64,000 nt of DNA. Origin: Girardinichthys multiradiatus. Its lineage: Eukaryota; Chordata; Actinopteri; Cyprinodontiformes; Goodeidae. Position numbers and translations under genes: made by a program. The stretch is from NCBI RefSeq assembly GCF_021462225.1, contig NC_061795.1, positions 2,247,001-2,311,000 of the forward strand, given 5' to 3'. Within the stretch, counting starts at the first letter, position 1; every line of letters begins with the position of its first letter. The notes under the pieces were generated by a model. It had not been told where the DNA came from. It searched no databases and worked only from the letters and a program-made list of their open reading frames with translations. Shown piece by piece: positions 26,600 to 39,240 of this stretch.

Positions 26600-27170
26600 A
26601 ACGTCTATTTATTTAATTCAGATTCTATGTAATACACCAACAAAGAGTAATATATAATTGGAAAGTGAAAGGATAAGTCATTTAATCTAAGTATATTCTA
26701 GCTGTTCTGTGAAGGCCTTTTAGGTTTGTTAGAGAACATTAGTGAACAAACAGCATCATGACGACCAAGGAACACAGCAGATAGGTCAGTAAGAAAGTTG
26801 TGAAGTTCAAAGCAGGGAAAGTTTATAGAACATTATCCCAAACTATATACATCTTACAGATACACAAATCCTGTTTACTGACTGATACTGCAAACATTTT
26901 TCTGAGGATGCTTCAGTCAAATAATACCATTATGGAATGTTTTGGGCAATCTCAAAAACAGTATTGTTGGTGGAAAACAAAATACTGTACATAACCATGA
27001 ACGCACCATCTCCATGACGAAACATGGTGGTGACAGCATCATGCTGTGGGGATGCCTTTTTCTAGAAGGGACATTAAAGCTGATTGGATTTGATGGGAAT
27101 ATTGATATAGTATGAAGAACTGGTTCAGGGACTAAATACAAATGCATTCCACACTATTCAGATTATTATT
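26600..27170 (+). mobile_element. Degenerate Tc1-like relic
   Basis: The + strand around 27020-27110 encodes KHGGDSIMLWGCLFLEGT, the HGGGS-type core of Tc1 transposases, followed by a decayed stretch. The upstream part at 26640-26700 looks like the non-coding end of the same family. Ends are approximate. Confidence 0.5.
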
Positions 27171-27520
27171 TGTAAAAAAAAAAAAAGAAATGTATGTATC
27201 ATTTTACTTTCACTTTACAGTTATGCAGTACTTTGTATGTGTCTGACTCACACAATCCCATTAAGATGCATTGAAGTTTGTGATTGTGATCTGACAAAAT
27301 GTGAAAACGTTTAAGCTGTATGAATATTTTGCAAGACAATAAATGTAAAGAAGGGAACCTGGTTTCCCCAGAAGAAGTGTCTGGCATTCACACTAAGCCC
27401 CACTAGGTTGGTTGAGGGGACATTTTGTAATTTTGATAAATATTCATATGATTTCAGTTTGTCAAACCTATATCAGGAACAAACGTTCTCTGGCAGAATA
27501 TTACATTCTAATAATAGGGC

Positions 27521-27620
27521 TATATATTACATTATATTACATTATATTACATTACATTACATTGCATGACATGACATGATATTATAATATATTATATTAT
27601 ATTATATTATATTATAATAA
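27521..27620. repeat. ATTAC/ATTAT-type tandem repeat
   Basis: Imperfect short tandem repeats of TATTACAT drift into ATGAC and then TATTA units over about 100 bases. Confidence 0.85.
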
Positions 27621-28041
27621 CCAAATTTGATTTGAAAATAATTTCTCTTTGTCAGTTTCCTAATGTTCCAGCAAATGGCAGCAAAGGACAAAGAAAGAAC
27701 CTGAACGGCTTCAACTTTGAAAAACAAGTTTTTTTGGTAACTTAAAGACACTATGATCTAACTGAAAGGTGATAGACTTTAAAAGAAAAGGCAGACAGTA
27801 TCATCAATGTGTAAATGTTTTTTATAAATAGATCCTCAGAAAATTAACATTGTATTAGAAATGCTCTATTTACACAGCAGTTCTGTTTTTGATACATCAC
27901 AATGAAAATTTACAGATCTTTGAGAAACCCAAGAAAATATGGATTGGTTTAAATTTAATGCACAGTAAAAATCCAAAATGAAGTCATCCTATCAAATTTA
28001 GAGACACAGAAAAAAAGCTAAAATAATTTAGATTCCCTACT
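27621..28041 (-). other. mgat4c 3' UTR / downstream spacer
   Basis: Sequence directly after the mgat4c stop. No coding or repeat signal is seen; the 3' end of the transcript could not be placed. Confidence 0.4.
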
Positions 28042-30118
28042 TTAACTGACTGACTGTGTGGTCCAGAGGCTGATAGTTCTTATGATGATCCATTCTTTCT
28101 GACTAGCTGTGACAACTATCCTGACACACTCAATGTCAAATGCAATCTTGTGGTCCACGTCATTAATCTCAAAGTTACCGACTTTAAACTCCCCTAATGT
28201 GATGTAGGACGTACACTGTCTTCCCTGTTTGGTCTCCACCGACTTCTGGCCTACTTCCAGAGCTCCGTGATGAAGGATGTCGTTTTGCCGATCCTCTGTG
28301 CCAGTCACAATTTTAATTCTGCTCATTTTTATTGATTTGTTGAAGATTATGATAAAGAAGTCTCCAGTGCATGGTGGTTTCCCCCAGAAATACTCGTCAA
28401 CTATACTACTGTAAGCTTTGGTGGCGTCATAGTTCTCAAAGACGTTGATGTTTGTGTAAATGCTGGCAGGGGGGTTGTCTGGAATGTCTATAGAGTCCTC
28501 CTCGAAGTCATCATCCTTCAGTTTGTTCTCCACCCCTTTGTAGGACGAGTAGTAGCCCATGTGCTGGAAGAGCGAGGGTTTGAAGCGGATCACGTCCTTT
28601 TGAGCCAGCAAACCTCTGAAGTGGATGAGGAGCCAGTCACAAGGCATTTCCTGGTAGAACATGAGGAGGAAATGAGCCAGGCGGGGCAAGTCTCTGGAGT
28701 GGTAGAGCTTACCGATGTAACCCAGCTTTGAGAACTCCATCATCACCCAGTAGGAACCTTCCCTTGAGGTGATCACCTTCTTCAGTGCTGCCAGAAAGTT
28801 CCTGGAGCATCGCACATCGTCCTCCAACATCACGTAGAAGCGGGACAGGTTGGTGCAGAAGTTCAGGAGGAAGGCGTAGTCCACGTTCTGCTTGGAGCGG
28901 AAACGGACCCGGTCTTCCGGGTCGTTGTAGTTCCTCTTTAAGCCATCCAGAGAGGGGTAGAACATTTCTGGGGCCTGGATGACCAGGAGGCGCCCAGATA
29001 TAAGGTGGTGAGCAAACTTCCTGGTGATTTCCTGTACCACGTTCTCACACCAGACCAGGTCAAAGTCTGCCAGATGAACCACAACCACAATCTCTTTCAG
29101 CTCCTCATAGCTGGACTGGTCAAAGATGGATTTGATCGTCTCTAGAAGGTAGTTTCCTCTTTTCCTTTTTACTGATGCCAAGCCGATGGTAAGATACTCT
29201 GAAATGAAATCACCATTATCATTTCTCAAATAAAATGTCAAAATTCAAGTTAAAAACAAACATGCTCAAGATGATATAGAGTTCAAACCAGATATTTACA
29301 CATACTTTATAAAAACACCTTTCCCTGTTGGGCATTCAGTCCATTTCCTATTTGCTAAATTCCTGAATATTGAAGGAGATCATTTTTTATTACTTTCTTC
29401 AGATTCAGAGCTTTACAATACATTAAGATTACTACGCTTTTCAATAACATAGGGAAAGCCCAGAAAATGATGTCATGGCTTTGTAAACGTGTCATTTTCA
29501 CAATGAAACAGTAAGTCCTGGATCAACATGGACTCAAAGGACACTCAAAATGCAGTTCTGTGAAACACTGAGGAAATGTATGAAAACGTCTGACTTTTAA
29601 AGAAGTAAAGAAAAGATCTCTCTGTCATTATTTTGACATTTAGCAAATATATTAAAAAAAACATTTATTGCCCGTCACAAAAAAAAAAGGTTATGCGTCT
29701 TTTTACACAGTGTATGTAAATATCTGGTTTCAACTGTGTGTTCGGTGAAATACTTACTTTTTCTTGACAAAGGAATTCCAGCAAGGTAGCGATATGTCAC
29801 ATTGATACTCCCAGAGAAATTGGACAAATCTTTAAATGTGTGCACATATCTGTCAGAGCTTGAAGGACGAATCAACGTCTCTCCCAGCAGTCTTTTTTCA
29901 CCTTCCTTAAGTCCAAAAACAAAAGAAGAAAACATTAGTAGAGACCATGAAAAACGTTTTAGACCCAGATTTTCAATTGAGAAACGTACCATCACATAGC
30001 CATCATCCATGTAAAGGTTAAAAAAGAGCAGAGAGGTGAGTAGGAAGGTGAGGACGTGGAGCATGGATCGTTTCCTTAAACACCTCATTTTGTCCACGGA
30101 CTTCCACATTAGCCTCAT
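28042..30118 (-). CDS. mgat4c: Alpha-1,3-mannosyl-glycoprotein 4-beta-N-acetylglucosaminyltransferase C-like
   Basis: Three coding exons on the - strand: 30118-29990 (ATG), 29905-29758, 29198-28042 (TAA). They join in phase to 477 residues, the family's usual length (human MGAT4C 478). It is a type II Golgi membrane protein: a short basic cytosolic tail, a signal anchor at about residues 19-36 ([17 protein letters not shown]), then a lumenal part with sequons at N72 (NFS) and N78 (NVT). The GT54 catalytic region has [20 protein letters not shown], the [10 protein letters not shown] block, and the metal/nucleotide-sugar EDD at about 218-220 ([11 protein letters not shown]). The family adds GlcNAc in beta-1,4 linkage to the alpha-1,3-mannose arm of N-glycans, but activity of the C member is poorly established. 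The exon's acceptor is at 30136-30137; a second in-frame Met (residue 11, MRCLRKRS) is an alternative start. Confidence 0.95.
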
Positions 30119-30137
30119 GATCACAGCTCTCACAGCT

Positions 30138-33100
30138 GGGAAACAAAGAGAAGTAGAGGTTTCAGGTCATGACACTAGAAAGAAATCCAGAGACTATGCA
30201 TTGCCAAGTAAAAGTTTTTGTTTCAGCCCTTTTTAAATCCAAAGTTATCATTGCCACAAAGTATTAGAGATGCACATCTGTGAACAAAAAAGGTAAATTG
30301 AATCATGGTGTTAAAAGGACTCATGTTAAGTAGTTGATACAAAACTGATATAAAAATAAGTCCCAGAATATCTGGTTGAGGCCCGAGCTAGTAAGTACCC
30401 ATGGTACAGATGAGTATTACAAAACATCTGTATACTACTTCAAATTTTGCTATTAATCCCTTTCAGGCAACAGCTGATATACAAGCTTTAAATCTTTTGA
30501 GGCGACTGTGCCAATCACCAAAGTCACAGTGTTTTTCAGTGATTTACAGATTGCAACATGTAATTTATTGGGGCAGGGTCACGAAACACATCTGTGCAAG
30601 GATATTTCATTTTTTGATCTAGTTTGAATTGTTGCAGAATGAACAAAATGCAAAAGAAAAAGAAATGTAATAACATAGCAAGTTTTTATTTATTTATATT
30701 ATTACTGTTTTAAATTAGTTTATTTCAGTTACATGGACCAAAAAAAAAAGACTTAGAAGAACAAAGGAATCTAAGAAGACAACTTTCCCTTACCCTTCCT
30801 CATTATTCTGGGCAACTCTACTGTCTTTACACTTGGATGCAAGTTATTCTTATCCAATCGTAAAGATTATTCTAACTTTAATCAGAATAATAATCAGATG
30901 CAACCCTGGGGCATCAATGAAGACCTGGACAGATCGTCATCTGTAATTAAGTTTTGATGGGCTACTCAACATGACAGATGTGACCAGCGGGGCTGAGACC
31001 GATGCAGAAGGCTGATTTGAAGGTTTTTTTATTGGATAAAGCTAAATGGCTGCTGGTGATGGATCATTTTGGTCATTAATACGCTCACAAGATGAGACGT
31101 CAGTCATCTGCTCTGTTTGTGTATGATGGTGTTTTAGGCCAGATGATCTTCCAGAAGCTATTAAACACAAGTGATATCTTCTGATAGGAAATTAATGCTC
31201 TTGGCCCTAAACATAGTAATATTAAAGGGATAGTTCTGATTTTTGAGGTGAGGTTCTGATGAAATATTACCAATAATAGATCCCTACTAGCTGGGGGTGA
31301 GTGGTGGCCTAGTGGTTAGAGAGCAGGGCATTTGGAGATGACACAAATCCCACAGCCTCTGAGCAAGACCTAACCTACTGAGTATATTTTAATTGAAACA
31401 ACATCTAAACAATGTCTAAATAGTCAATGGAGCTCCAGGCTAAAATTGGGATATATTTAGTATAAAAGTGTAAGTTTAGAGTACGTCTAAATCGTTTTTT
31501 TAGACATTTGTTAGAAGTCTAAATGAGGAACTATTTTAGCCACCTCTTTATATGCACACTGTCCTTACAAGGTGAGCTACATATTGCCCAGCAACTGAGC
31601 ACAAATAATATATACAGTAACACCAAGAGTTTTCATGTGTATGAGTCATGGGATTATTATTTTAACAATGAAAATTATTGACTTCTTTTACAAATACAAA
31701 TCAGCTCATCTGCCATAGAGAGATCCTGTCAACACTATATTGTCTCTGTGTTATAAGTCACTTGGTGAATTAACTACAAAGGTGAAATTCTTATGCTTTA
31801 TGCTGAACAACTGCCTAATAACAGTAAAATTATTGCTTCTGTGATCTCCAAAACGCACCCTATTAGTGCTGTTTAACATAACATTTATTAAAAATGTGTA
31901 CTGTTTCTATCTGTTTCAAACTATTCTTCTTTTCTTAAAAAACAAACAAACAGAATTTAAAAAGAAAACCTCGTAATTTTCTACACATTGATCCCAGTGA
32001 GAAAAATATCTGATTTCAATGTTGAAGCTACGTATAGATTTCATTTAGACTTGAGCCAATATTATGTCTGTAAGTAGCTTTGATTTAGCTTAGACCCAGT
32101 ATAACCGCCTGGTCTTGAGAGAATTAAAAATTTGTAACTCAAAGACAGGTTCACTATGAATAAACCAATTTCCTTCTTGTTTTAGTCGCAATATTGCAGT
32201 AATGATCTCACTTAACACTGACTCTTGTCCAAATGGGATTCATGTGTAGTCTCAAAGATGAAATCAGGTCAGCTGCTCAGTCGGAAAACCCTGTTGTTGT
32301 TGTTGTTAGGTTTGATGCTGTTTTCCCAGCTTAACAACGTCTAGGTTCCGGCACCATAGTTAAGTTGGCGGAGGCTCCCAGTCCACCTGATCAGTTTATC
32401 TGCACTATTAATTGCTTGTGAGATTTTGGGTTAGTTTTCAAACAATAGACCTGGAGGAAGAAAATGGAGGAAAACACTTCTGGACAGTCTGCAACATCAA
32501 ACAATTATACATCATGGAGACGTTCAGCTGAGAATACAATTACAAACATTAAAATGGGCTCTCTTGGGGGTAAGGTCCGTCTGAAAAGCAGTTAGCCTTC
32601 CACCTCTTTGAGGATTTATTCACTTTTCTTACAAATGCACTGCAATAGTTCAAAGAAATTGAAACGATCACTTTACATTGCTATGAAAATGTTTTGCCCT
32701 TTTAATGCATATAATTAGACTATGTATCATGTAAATAAGTTGCTACTTTTATCTTTTATCCACTTTTATCCACTGTTTATGCTTTGAAACTACTCCAGGT
32801 GCAGGTTTTTTAAAGTTAATTAACATTTAAACCTTTTTTATTTTTGAATGCTTAAATGTTGTTGCTTAAAGTTCACATCTTCAAAGTAGTGAAAGAGAGC
32901 ATTGTTAGGGTAAAAACATTTGTGTTTTAAGGGCGGGGGCATGTGTGAATACTTGTTTGGAGGTCAAAACAGCAGCTGCATTATGCCAGACAGAACTTTG
33001 ACACAGACTGATAGGTGAAGGAGCTTTAACGGTCTTCTTTCAAGGCTGCAGGCTGTATGAGCTCAACATCCTTTCTGATAACACACACATGGTAGCACAA

Positions 33101-35112
33101 GCATCAACAAACTGGCTGGTAAAACACACATATAGTACCAGTGAACACAAGGCTGAGACAAAGAGAGGTTAACCTGTGGTACATCAAAGGGGGTCTAAGT
33201 CTAAACCACGGATTCCCCACACCTTTTTAACAACCAATCATTGTAATTTTGTGTAACATCTTTTGGATATTGTGTGTAGCCTGGCGTGTGCAGTGAGAAG
33301 GACAGATAGAGAGAGAGAGTAGTTGTACAAGCAAATTTGAATCTGTGATCGGTTCTTATATAAACAAACACGCAGAGTTTTTTTTAACTCAACAGAAGCT
33401 CCGAGGTCCCCGGGTGACAGAAATAATGTGAGCAAAGACCCCACTGCTGGGTCCAGTGACTAAACAAACACCTTACCATTTATTGTGCTATTGATTGCTC
33501 AATTTCTATTTAAGCCAGAAAAGCATCTGCCATCTGCTCGAGAAGTGAGCTGCTTTGGGTTTCCGTCATGAAACAGCTCCAGGGGGGCACCTGAGAGACA
33601 CAGCAGCATCCAGAGTAAGTAAAAAGGCAATGACAGCTGTCACAAGTCAATATTATGAAAGTCCTGGCAGTAAAAACACACACATATTCACACCAATATC
33701 TGAGACTGCAGCCTGCAAAATCTGATACTGAGATGTCCAAGGAATACCTAACAAGGCACAATAATGGCTGCATGCTTACTCTGTGAGAGAGAATCCTTCT
33801 AAGAAATGAGATTTTAGTTTGCTATCTCTTAGTGAAGCTAAACACCAAACAAGCCTCCTATAGGTCACAAACATTTATATGGAAATGAAGCTACGTTTGG
33901 GGGATAAAGAAGCCCCACATTTGGGGTCTATTTGCTTGTGCTTGAAATGCGTCTCTGCTGAGGTGTTCCTTTTATTATTTATTTTTTGTCAGCAAATTAT
34001 CAGCATGCATGGCCAGGGAGCACATTTCTACAACTGAAGTCATTTTAGATTAGAGGCTGTAAAATAAAAACAGATAGAGGAGCATACCAATGAGCTTCTG
34101 CATTTCAAATAGTAATATATCCTTAGAGAGTTTCTCTTCACTTCTGCACATTAACCAGAGTCTCTCGGAAAGAGAAATAAGAGCTGATGGGCCCTGCCTA
34201 ACTGGTGTTTCAGTGTTTGAAACTTCTGAATAGAAGGGAAATGCAGCAGCAATTAAAAATCATAAAAAATGACGATATTTTTTTGCAGAAAAAGCTAGAT
34301 AAAAAGTAAAAGGGTCTAATGAAGGTCATTAGATGCTTGTAAACAGTTTTCAAAAAAGCTGTAAAAACCGAACATTAGAATACACACAAAAGTTGTTTTT
34401 TATATCTTTTTGCAAATAGTTGGAAAAGTTGGATTTTGCAACAGAAACAAAATGCGAAAACCTTTATGCAGCATCATGGCTAACAGAGCGGATCTGAAAA
34501 CAAAATGTGAGCTTTTACACTTGTAAAACATTTTCAGAACTGTGATAAAATATTCAACCCCTTTTAGATTTCTTCTGTTTTTTTTTACACTTTTATGTTT
34601 CAAGTAAGTCAATACCAAAGATAACCTGAAAAAATACAAAATGTCGTTTTCAAATGATGATTTCATTTATTAAGGAAAAAACTATCTAAATCAACCTAGT
34701 CCGAACCAAGCTCGATGTTTCATGGTGGTATTGTTTTGTGTGTTAATGTTTGTGTGTCTAAACAGCAGGTTTTATATGTGATTAGCTGATTTAGGATGTT
34801 ATTAAATACAGCGCCCCGCCTGCATGTAATTCAGAAAGCTGACATTGTGTCCTTTTCCTTTTCTTTCAACCTTCAGACATTGTTTATGATTTGTAAATAG
34901 TAAAATTATATTTCAGTTTGACCCACTCCAGCCATTTGGACCTTAAAATTTTTGTAGTTGCTTTTGAGTTTTATTAACATTTCCCTTGCACTACCTCTGC
35001 AAAAACGTTCTCATTTCTCCTCCTCCCATGGCCAATCAGCAGTCTGTTCACATCACTAGAGTCCCTACTCAGCCCCGATCGTACCTGTTCAGGAGCTAGG
35101 ACCAAAGAAATA
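30138..35112. other. Upstream region or 5' intron of mgat4c
   Basis: The splice acceptor at 30136-30137 means at least one non-coding 5' exon lies further right, but I cannot locate it. A tRNA-SINE-like fragment is at about 31301-31380 and a repeat-like stretch at about 34500-34690. No other coding exon is supported. Confidence 0.5.
31301..31380 (+). repeat. Possible tRNA-derived SINE fragment
   Basis: Contains GTGGCCTAGTGGTTAGAG, which resembles the A-box region of tRNA-derived fish SINEs, followed by sequence ending CTGAGCAAGACC. It is short and without a clear B-box. Confidence 0.35.
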
Positions 35113-36382
35113 CAGGGGTTGGACAATGAAACTGAAACACCTGGTTTTAGACCACAATAATTTATTAGTATGGTGTAGGGCCTCCTTTTGCGGCCAATAC
35201 AGCGTCAATTCGTCTTGGGAATGACATATACAAGTCCTGCACAGTGGTCAGAGGGATTTTAAGCCATTCTTCTTGCAGGATAGTGGCCAGGTCACTACGT
35301 GATACTGGTGGAGGAAAACGTTTCCTGACTCGCTCCTCCAAAACACCCCAAAGTGGCTCAATAATATTTAGATCTGGTGACTGTGCAGGCCATGGGAGAT
35401 GTTCAACTTCACTTTCATGTTCATCAAACCAATCTTTCACCAGTCTTGCTGTGTGTATTGGTGCATTGTCATCCTGATACACGGCACCGCCTTCAGGATA
35501 CAATGTTTGAACCATTGGATGAACATGGTCCTCAAGAATGGTTCGGTAGTCCTTGGCAGTGACGTGCCCATCTAGCACAAGTATTGGGCCAAGGGAATGC
35601 CATGATATGGCAGCCCAAACCATCACTGATCCACCCCCATGCTTAACTCTGGGCATGCAACAGTCTGGGTGGTACGCTTCTTTGGGGCTTCTCCACACCG
35701 TAACTCTCCTGGATGTGGGGAAAACAGTAAAGGTGGACTCATCAGAGAACAATACATGTTTCACATTGTCCACAGCCCAAGATTTGCGCTCCTTGCACCA
35801 TTGAAACCAACGTTTGGCATTGGCATGAGTGACCAAAGGTTTGGCTATAGCAGCCCGGCTGTGTATATTGACCCTGTGGAGCTCCTGACGGACAGTTCTG
35901 GTGGAAACAGGAGAGTTGAGGTGCACATTTAATTCTGCCGTGATTTGGGCATCCTTGGTTTTATGTTTTTTGGATACGATCCGGGTTAGCACCCGAACAT
36001 CCCTTTCAGACAGCTTCCTCTTGCGTCCACAGTTAATCCTGTTGGATGTGGTTCGTCCTTCTTGGTGGTATGCCGACATTACCCTGGATACCGTGGCTCT
36101 TGATACATCACAAAGACTTGCTGTCTTGGTCACAGATGCGCCAGCAAGATGTGCACCAACAATTTGTCCTCTTTTGAACTCTGGTATGTCACCCATAATG
36201 TTGTGTGCATTTCAATATTTTGAGCAAAACTGTGCTCTTACCCTGCTAATTGAACCTTCACACTCTGCTCTTACTGGTGCAATGTGCAATCAATGAAGAC
36301 TGGCTACCAGGCTGGTCCAATTTAGCCATGAAACCTCCCACACTAACATGACAGGTGTTTCAGTTTCATTGTTCAACCCCTG
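35113..36382 (-). mobile_element. Tc1/mariner DD36E element, copy 2 (apparently intact)
   Basis: The element is 1270 bp with TA flanks at 35111-35112 and 36383-36384. Both ends carry inverted repeats of about 31 bp (CAGGGGTTGGACAATGAAAC left; one G-to-A difference right). It encloses a complete transposase frame and is the best-preserved copy in the window. Confidence 0.96.
35165..36196 (-). CDS. Tc1/mariner transposase, complete, DD36E spacing
   Basis: The 343-codon frame runs from ATG at 36196 to a stop at the left inverted repeat. It has an N-terminal helix-turn-helix region (VTKTASLCDVSRATVSRVM, residues 22-40), a GRKRKL basic motif (57-62) that could be the nuclear localisation signal, and a second DNA-binding segment around 80-110. 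Catalytic acids are D152 (FSDES), D243 (QDDNAPIH) and E280 (SPDLNIIE). There are 36 residues between D243 and E280, against 34 in Sleeping Beauty-type Tc1, which points to the DD36E (Incomer-type) group. No stop or frameshift is present, so it could be functional. About 16 of 343 residues differ from the copy at 60294. Confidence 0.93.
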   Translation of the reverse strand: MGDIPEFKRGQIVGAHLAGASVTKTASLCDVSRATVSRVMSAYHQEGRTTSNRINCGRKRKLSERDVRVLTRIVSKKHKTKDAQITAELNVHLNSPVSTRTVRQELHRVNIHSRAAIAKPLVTHANAKRWFQWCKERKSWAVDNVKHVLFSDESTFTVFPTSRRVTVWRSPKEAYHPDCCMPRVKHGGGSVMVWAAISWHSLGPILVLDGHVTAKDYRTILEDHVHPMVQTLYPEGGAVYQDDNAPIHTARLVKDWFDEHESEVEHLPWPAQSPDLNIIEPLWGVLEERVRKRFPPPVSRSDLATILQEEWLKIPLTTVQDLYMSFPRRIDAVLAAKGGPTPY

Positions 36383-38030
36383 TAGCTAACGGAACAAAAC
36401 AAAAAACAGAAGTGGAAACGCTCGCAAAGGGGGCCAAGTGGAGTGGAGCCGGGCTAAATGGAAAAGGGGCATAAGGGGCACACTATCAAGTTAACCTATG
36501 AAAGACTCATAAAACCAAAATGAAGGTTTAGACTGACCTAGTCAAAGTCTGGACTTAAATCTGATTGAGATGCAGCGGCACAACATTAAATAGGCCATTC
36601 ATGTCCAAAAACCCTCCAATGTGCCTAAGTTAAAACAAATCTGCAAAGGCCCAGTGTGTGTAAGTCACACATTTTATGCACATTTCCAAAGCACAGCTGC
36701 TGTGATGTCGCCAGATTGACTTTCATGACATGAACGGCAAGGTGATCTGTTAAAAATGGTTGCTTTTTTAAAATTTATTGTATAACTTTGATCTGAAATA
36801 GAATATAGATAGTAAGCTGTCCTTAAGGTCTTCAGACGAGGTGGTACTATTGACAGAACCAGAGTGAGTTTGAGCTTAACATCATGGACTACAGTGGTTT
36901 TCATTTGTAGGAACTCGCTTACGGATGCCATTTTTCTCCTGCCTGTTTCTTACTGTTGAATCATGAACACTGACCTCAACTGAAGCTAATGAGGCCCGCA
37001 GTGCTTTAGATATTGTTCTGGGTCTTTTGTGATCTCCGGGATGAATCATTTATGCCTTCTTTGAGTAACTTTAGTCAGCTGGTCACTCCTGGGAAGTTCC
37101 AGATTGTTCCATGTTTTCTCTATTTGTAGATAATGTGGTTTACTGGAGTCCTGAAACCCTTAGAAATGGCTCATTTCTAGAAATGGCTTATTGAACCTTT
37201 CCAGACTGTGAAGTGTCAGAGATTTTATTTCTTATCATTTCTTGAATTTATTTAAATCGAAGCATGATGTGTTGCTTTTAAGAACTTGTCAGACATGTTC
37301 TATTTAAGTGATTTCTGGTCTGGTAGCAATCAGGACTTAACTTAACTGTTTTTCAAAATAAATGTGGTTAATTACAGCTAATTTATGATTTAACAAGGGA
37401 GACAATTGCTGTTTTACATACAGTTAAGTTAGTTTGGCAGCATTTTTCCCTTGATAACTGAAATCGGTAAACGCAGCATTTAGTTATTATTATTAATTAT
37501 TCAGGTTAACTTTGATGTAAAAAATTTAGTTTGATGTTCTGAAAAATATAACTGTGACAAAAAAGAAAAAAGAAATCTGTAAGTGTTCCTTGTAAAAAAA
37601 ATGTTGACAGCAAGACAGATGAGATTCAAATGATTTGTAAAAACTGTTATGAAAAAGCTACAACTGGCTAATTATGGTTGTTAATTCTTATCTGTGCTAA
37701 AGTCTATTTCACAGTCTGGGCTGGATTCGATCAGCACTAGTTCAAACTATAAAATGAATTGGATTATTATATTTTTAGATTGAATAGAAACAATTTTAAG
37801 CACACTACTTTATTTATAAAACCTTTATTCAATTTGTGAAAACATAACAAAGAACATTTTCAAATTGATACAGAACAATATATGGACTGGTTAAATCTGA
37901 ACGGGAATGTTCGGTACTTATTAAAGATTCTTCAAGAAAACACATCTTTGCGAAACCTTTATTCCAGGCGTTAAAATCAAAAATTGGTTTCTTAGTTTTC
38001 CCAAAATGAATGTTAAAATATTGTGTCTTG
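36383..38030. other. Intergenic spacer with repeat relics
   Basis: Near 36530-36650 the + strand resembles a decayed Tc1 transposase tail (QSLDLNLIEM-like, then a KPSNVPKL-like stretch). The 36700-37350 stretch looks like an old dispersed DNA repeat but I could not name it. No host exon is seen. Confidence 0.4.
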
Positions 38031-38059
38031 TCGTTTGAGCAAAATGTACATCCTCATTG

Positions 38060-38885
38060 AATGAGTTTTTGTTTTCATGACTGTGTTACACAATACTGCC
38101 AAATGTATTCGCTGTCCCCTCCAGGTCATTAAATTCAGATGTTCCCATCACTTCCATGGCCACAGTTGTATAATCCAGCATCTAACATGGTAAGATGATA
38201 GGAACCTACCTGGGCAATATGTCCACTTGTTAAATTTCCACTAAAGTACTAAATATTCCAACTCTCGTTTTACAACACAGTTGAAGTTATTGAGAATGAC
38301 AGAAACTCAGCTACAAAGTGGTAAGCGACATAAAATCAGCATGGTCAGCAGATGCTCTTATAGATCAGTTAAAAAGCAAAATATACAGAGCATCATTAAC
38401 TGGATTTTGTCAGAGTCATGTAAAGATTTCCACCACTGGATACCAGAGCAGCAGAGACATAGTCTCTTGAGTGACAAATCATGTCTCCCGGTCTAACAGT
38501 TAAATGTACGAGTTTGGGTTTGGCAGTTTTCATGAGAACAGCACTTTCCTGACCACATTGTGTCAAGTGTAAAGTTTGGTGCAGAAGTGATTATGGTGTG
38601 GGCTGTTTAAGGAGTTGGCCTTGACCTATTAGCTCCAGTGAAAGAAACTCTCAATGCTTCAAAATGTGTAGATATTTTGGACAATTTCATACTTTCAACT
38701 TTGTAGTTAAAAGCAAGGTCCAAAAAGACATTGAACTTGACTGGCCTACACAGAGCCCTGTCCTCAACCCGATAGAACTGTTACATTGAATAATATTGGA
38801 GACTTTGAGCAGGCCTTCTTGTACTTGTATCAGCGTCTGAGCTCACTGATGGGTTTCTAGAAGAATGGTCTTAACCTCTTGACAT
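38060..38885 (+). mobile_element. Degenerate Tc1-like transposon
   Basis: The left part (38090-38200) shares the terminal-region sequence ATCACTTCCATGGCC with the relic at 4480-4776. The right part (38720-38790) encodes a decayed DLTGLHRALSSTR-like segment corresponding to the SPDLNPIE region. The frames are broken throughout. Confidence 0.55.
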
Positions 38886-38892
38886 TCACCTC

Positions 38893-39240
38893 AAAATGTC
38901 TAACAACCATCCATTTTCTATACCCACTTCATGGGGGTGCCTATCTCTACCAGTTTATGGGCAAGAGTCGGGGAACACCCCGGACAGGTCGCCAGTCCAT
39001 CGTAGGGCAACAGAGAGACACACAGGGCAAACAGTCATGCACACCTAAAGAAAATTAAGAGACACCAGTTAACATGTTTTCAGATTGTGGGTGGAAGCTG
39101 GAGTACCCAGAGTGGACCCACACATGCACAAGGAGAACATGCAGAATCCAAGCAGAAAGACCCCAGGCCAGGAGTTGAACCCAGGACCTTCTCACTGCAA
39201 GGCAACAGTGCTACCAGCTGTGCCACTGTGCAGGCCATGT
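38893..39240. repeat. Common teleost interspersed repeat
   Basis: Starts ACCATCCATTTTCTATACCC and contains GGACAGGTCGCCAGTCCATC, 'GCACACCTAAAGAAAATTAA' and CAGGAGTTGAACCCAGGACC. This is a familiar dispersed repeat of fish genomes, often with anonymous short ORFs predicted in it. It has no protein-coding function visible here. Confidence 0.65.

Noticed and set aside
29675..30133. A single 152-codon frame covering the first mgat4c exons
   Set aside because: It reads through an intron; the true product uses exon 30118-29990 joined to 29905-29758, and the frame's apparent start is a GTG, not ATG.
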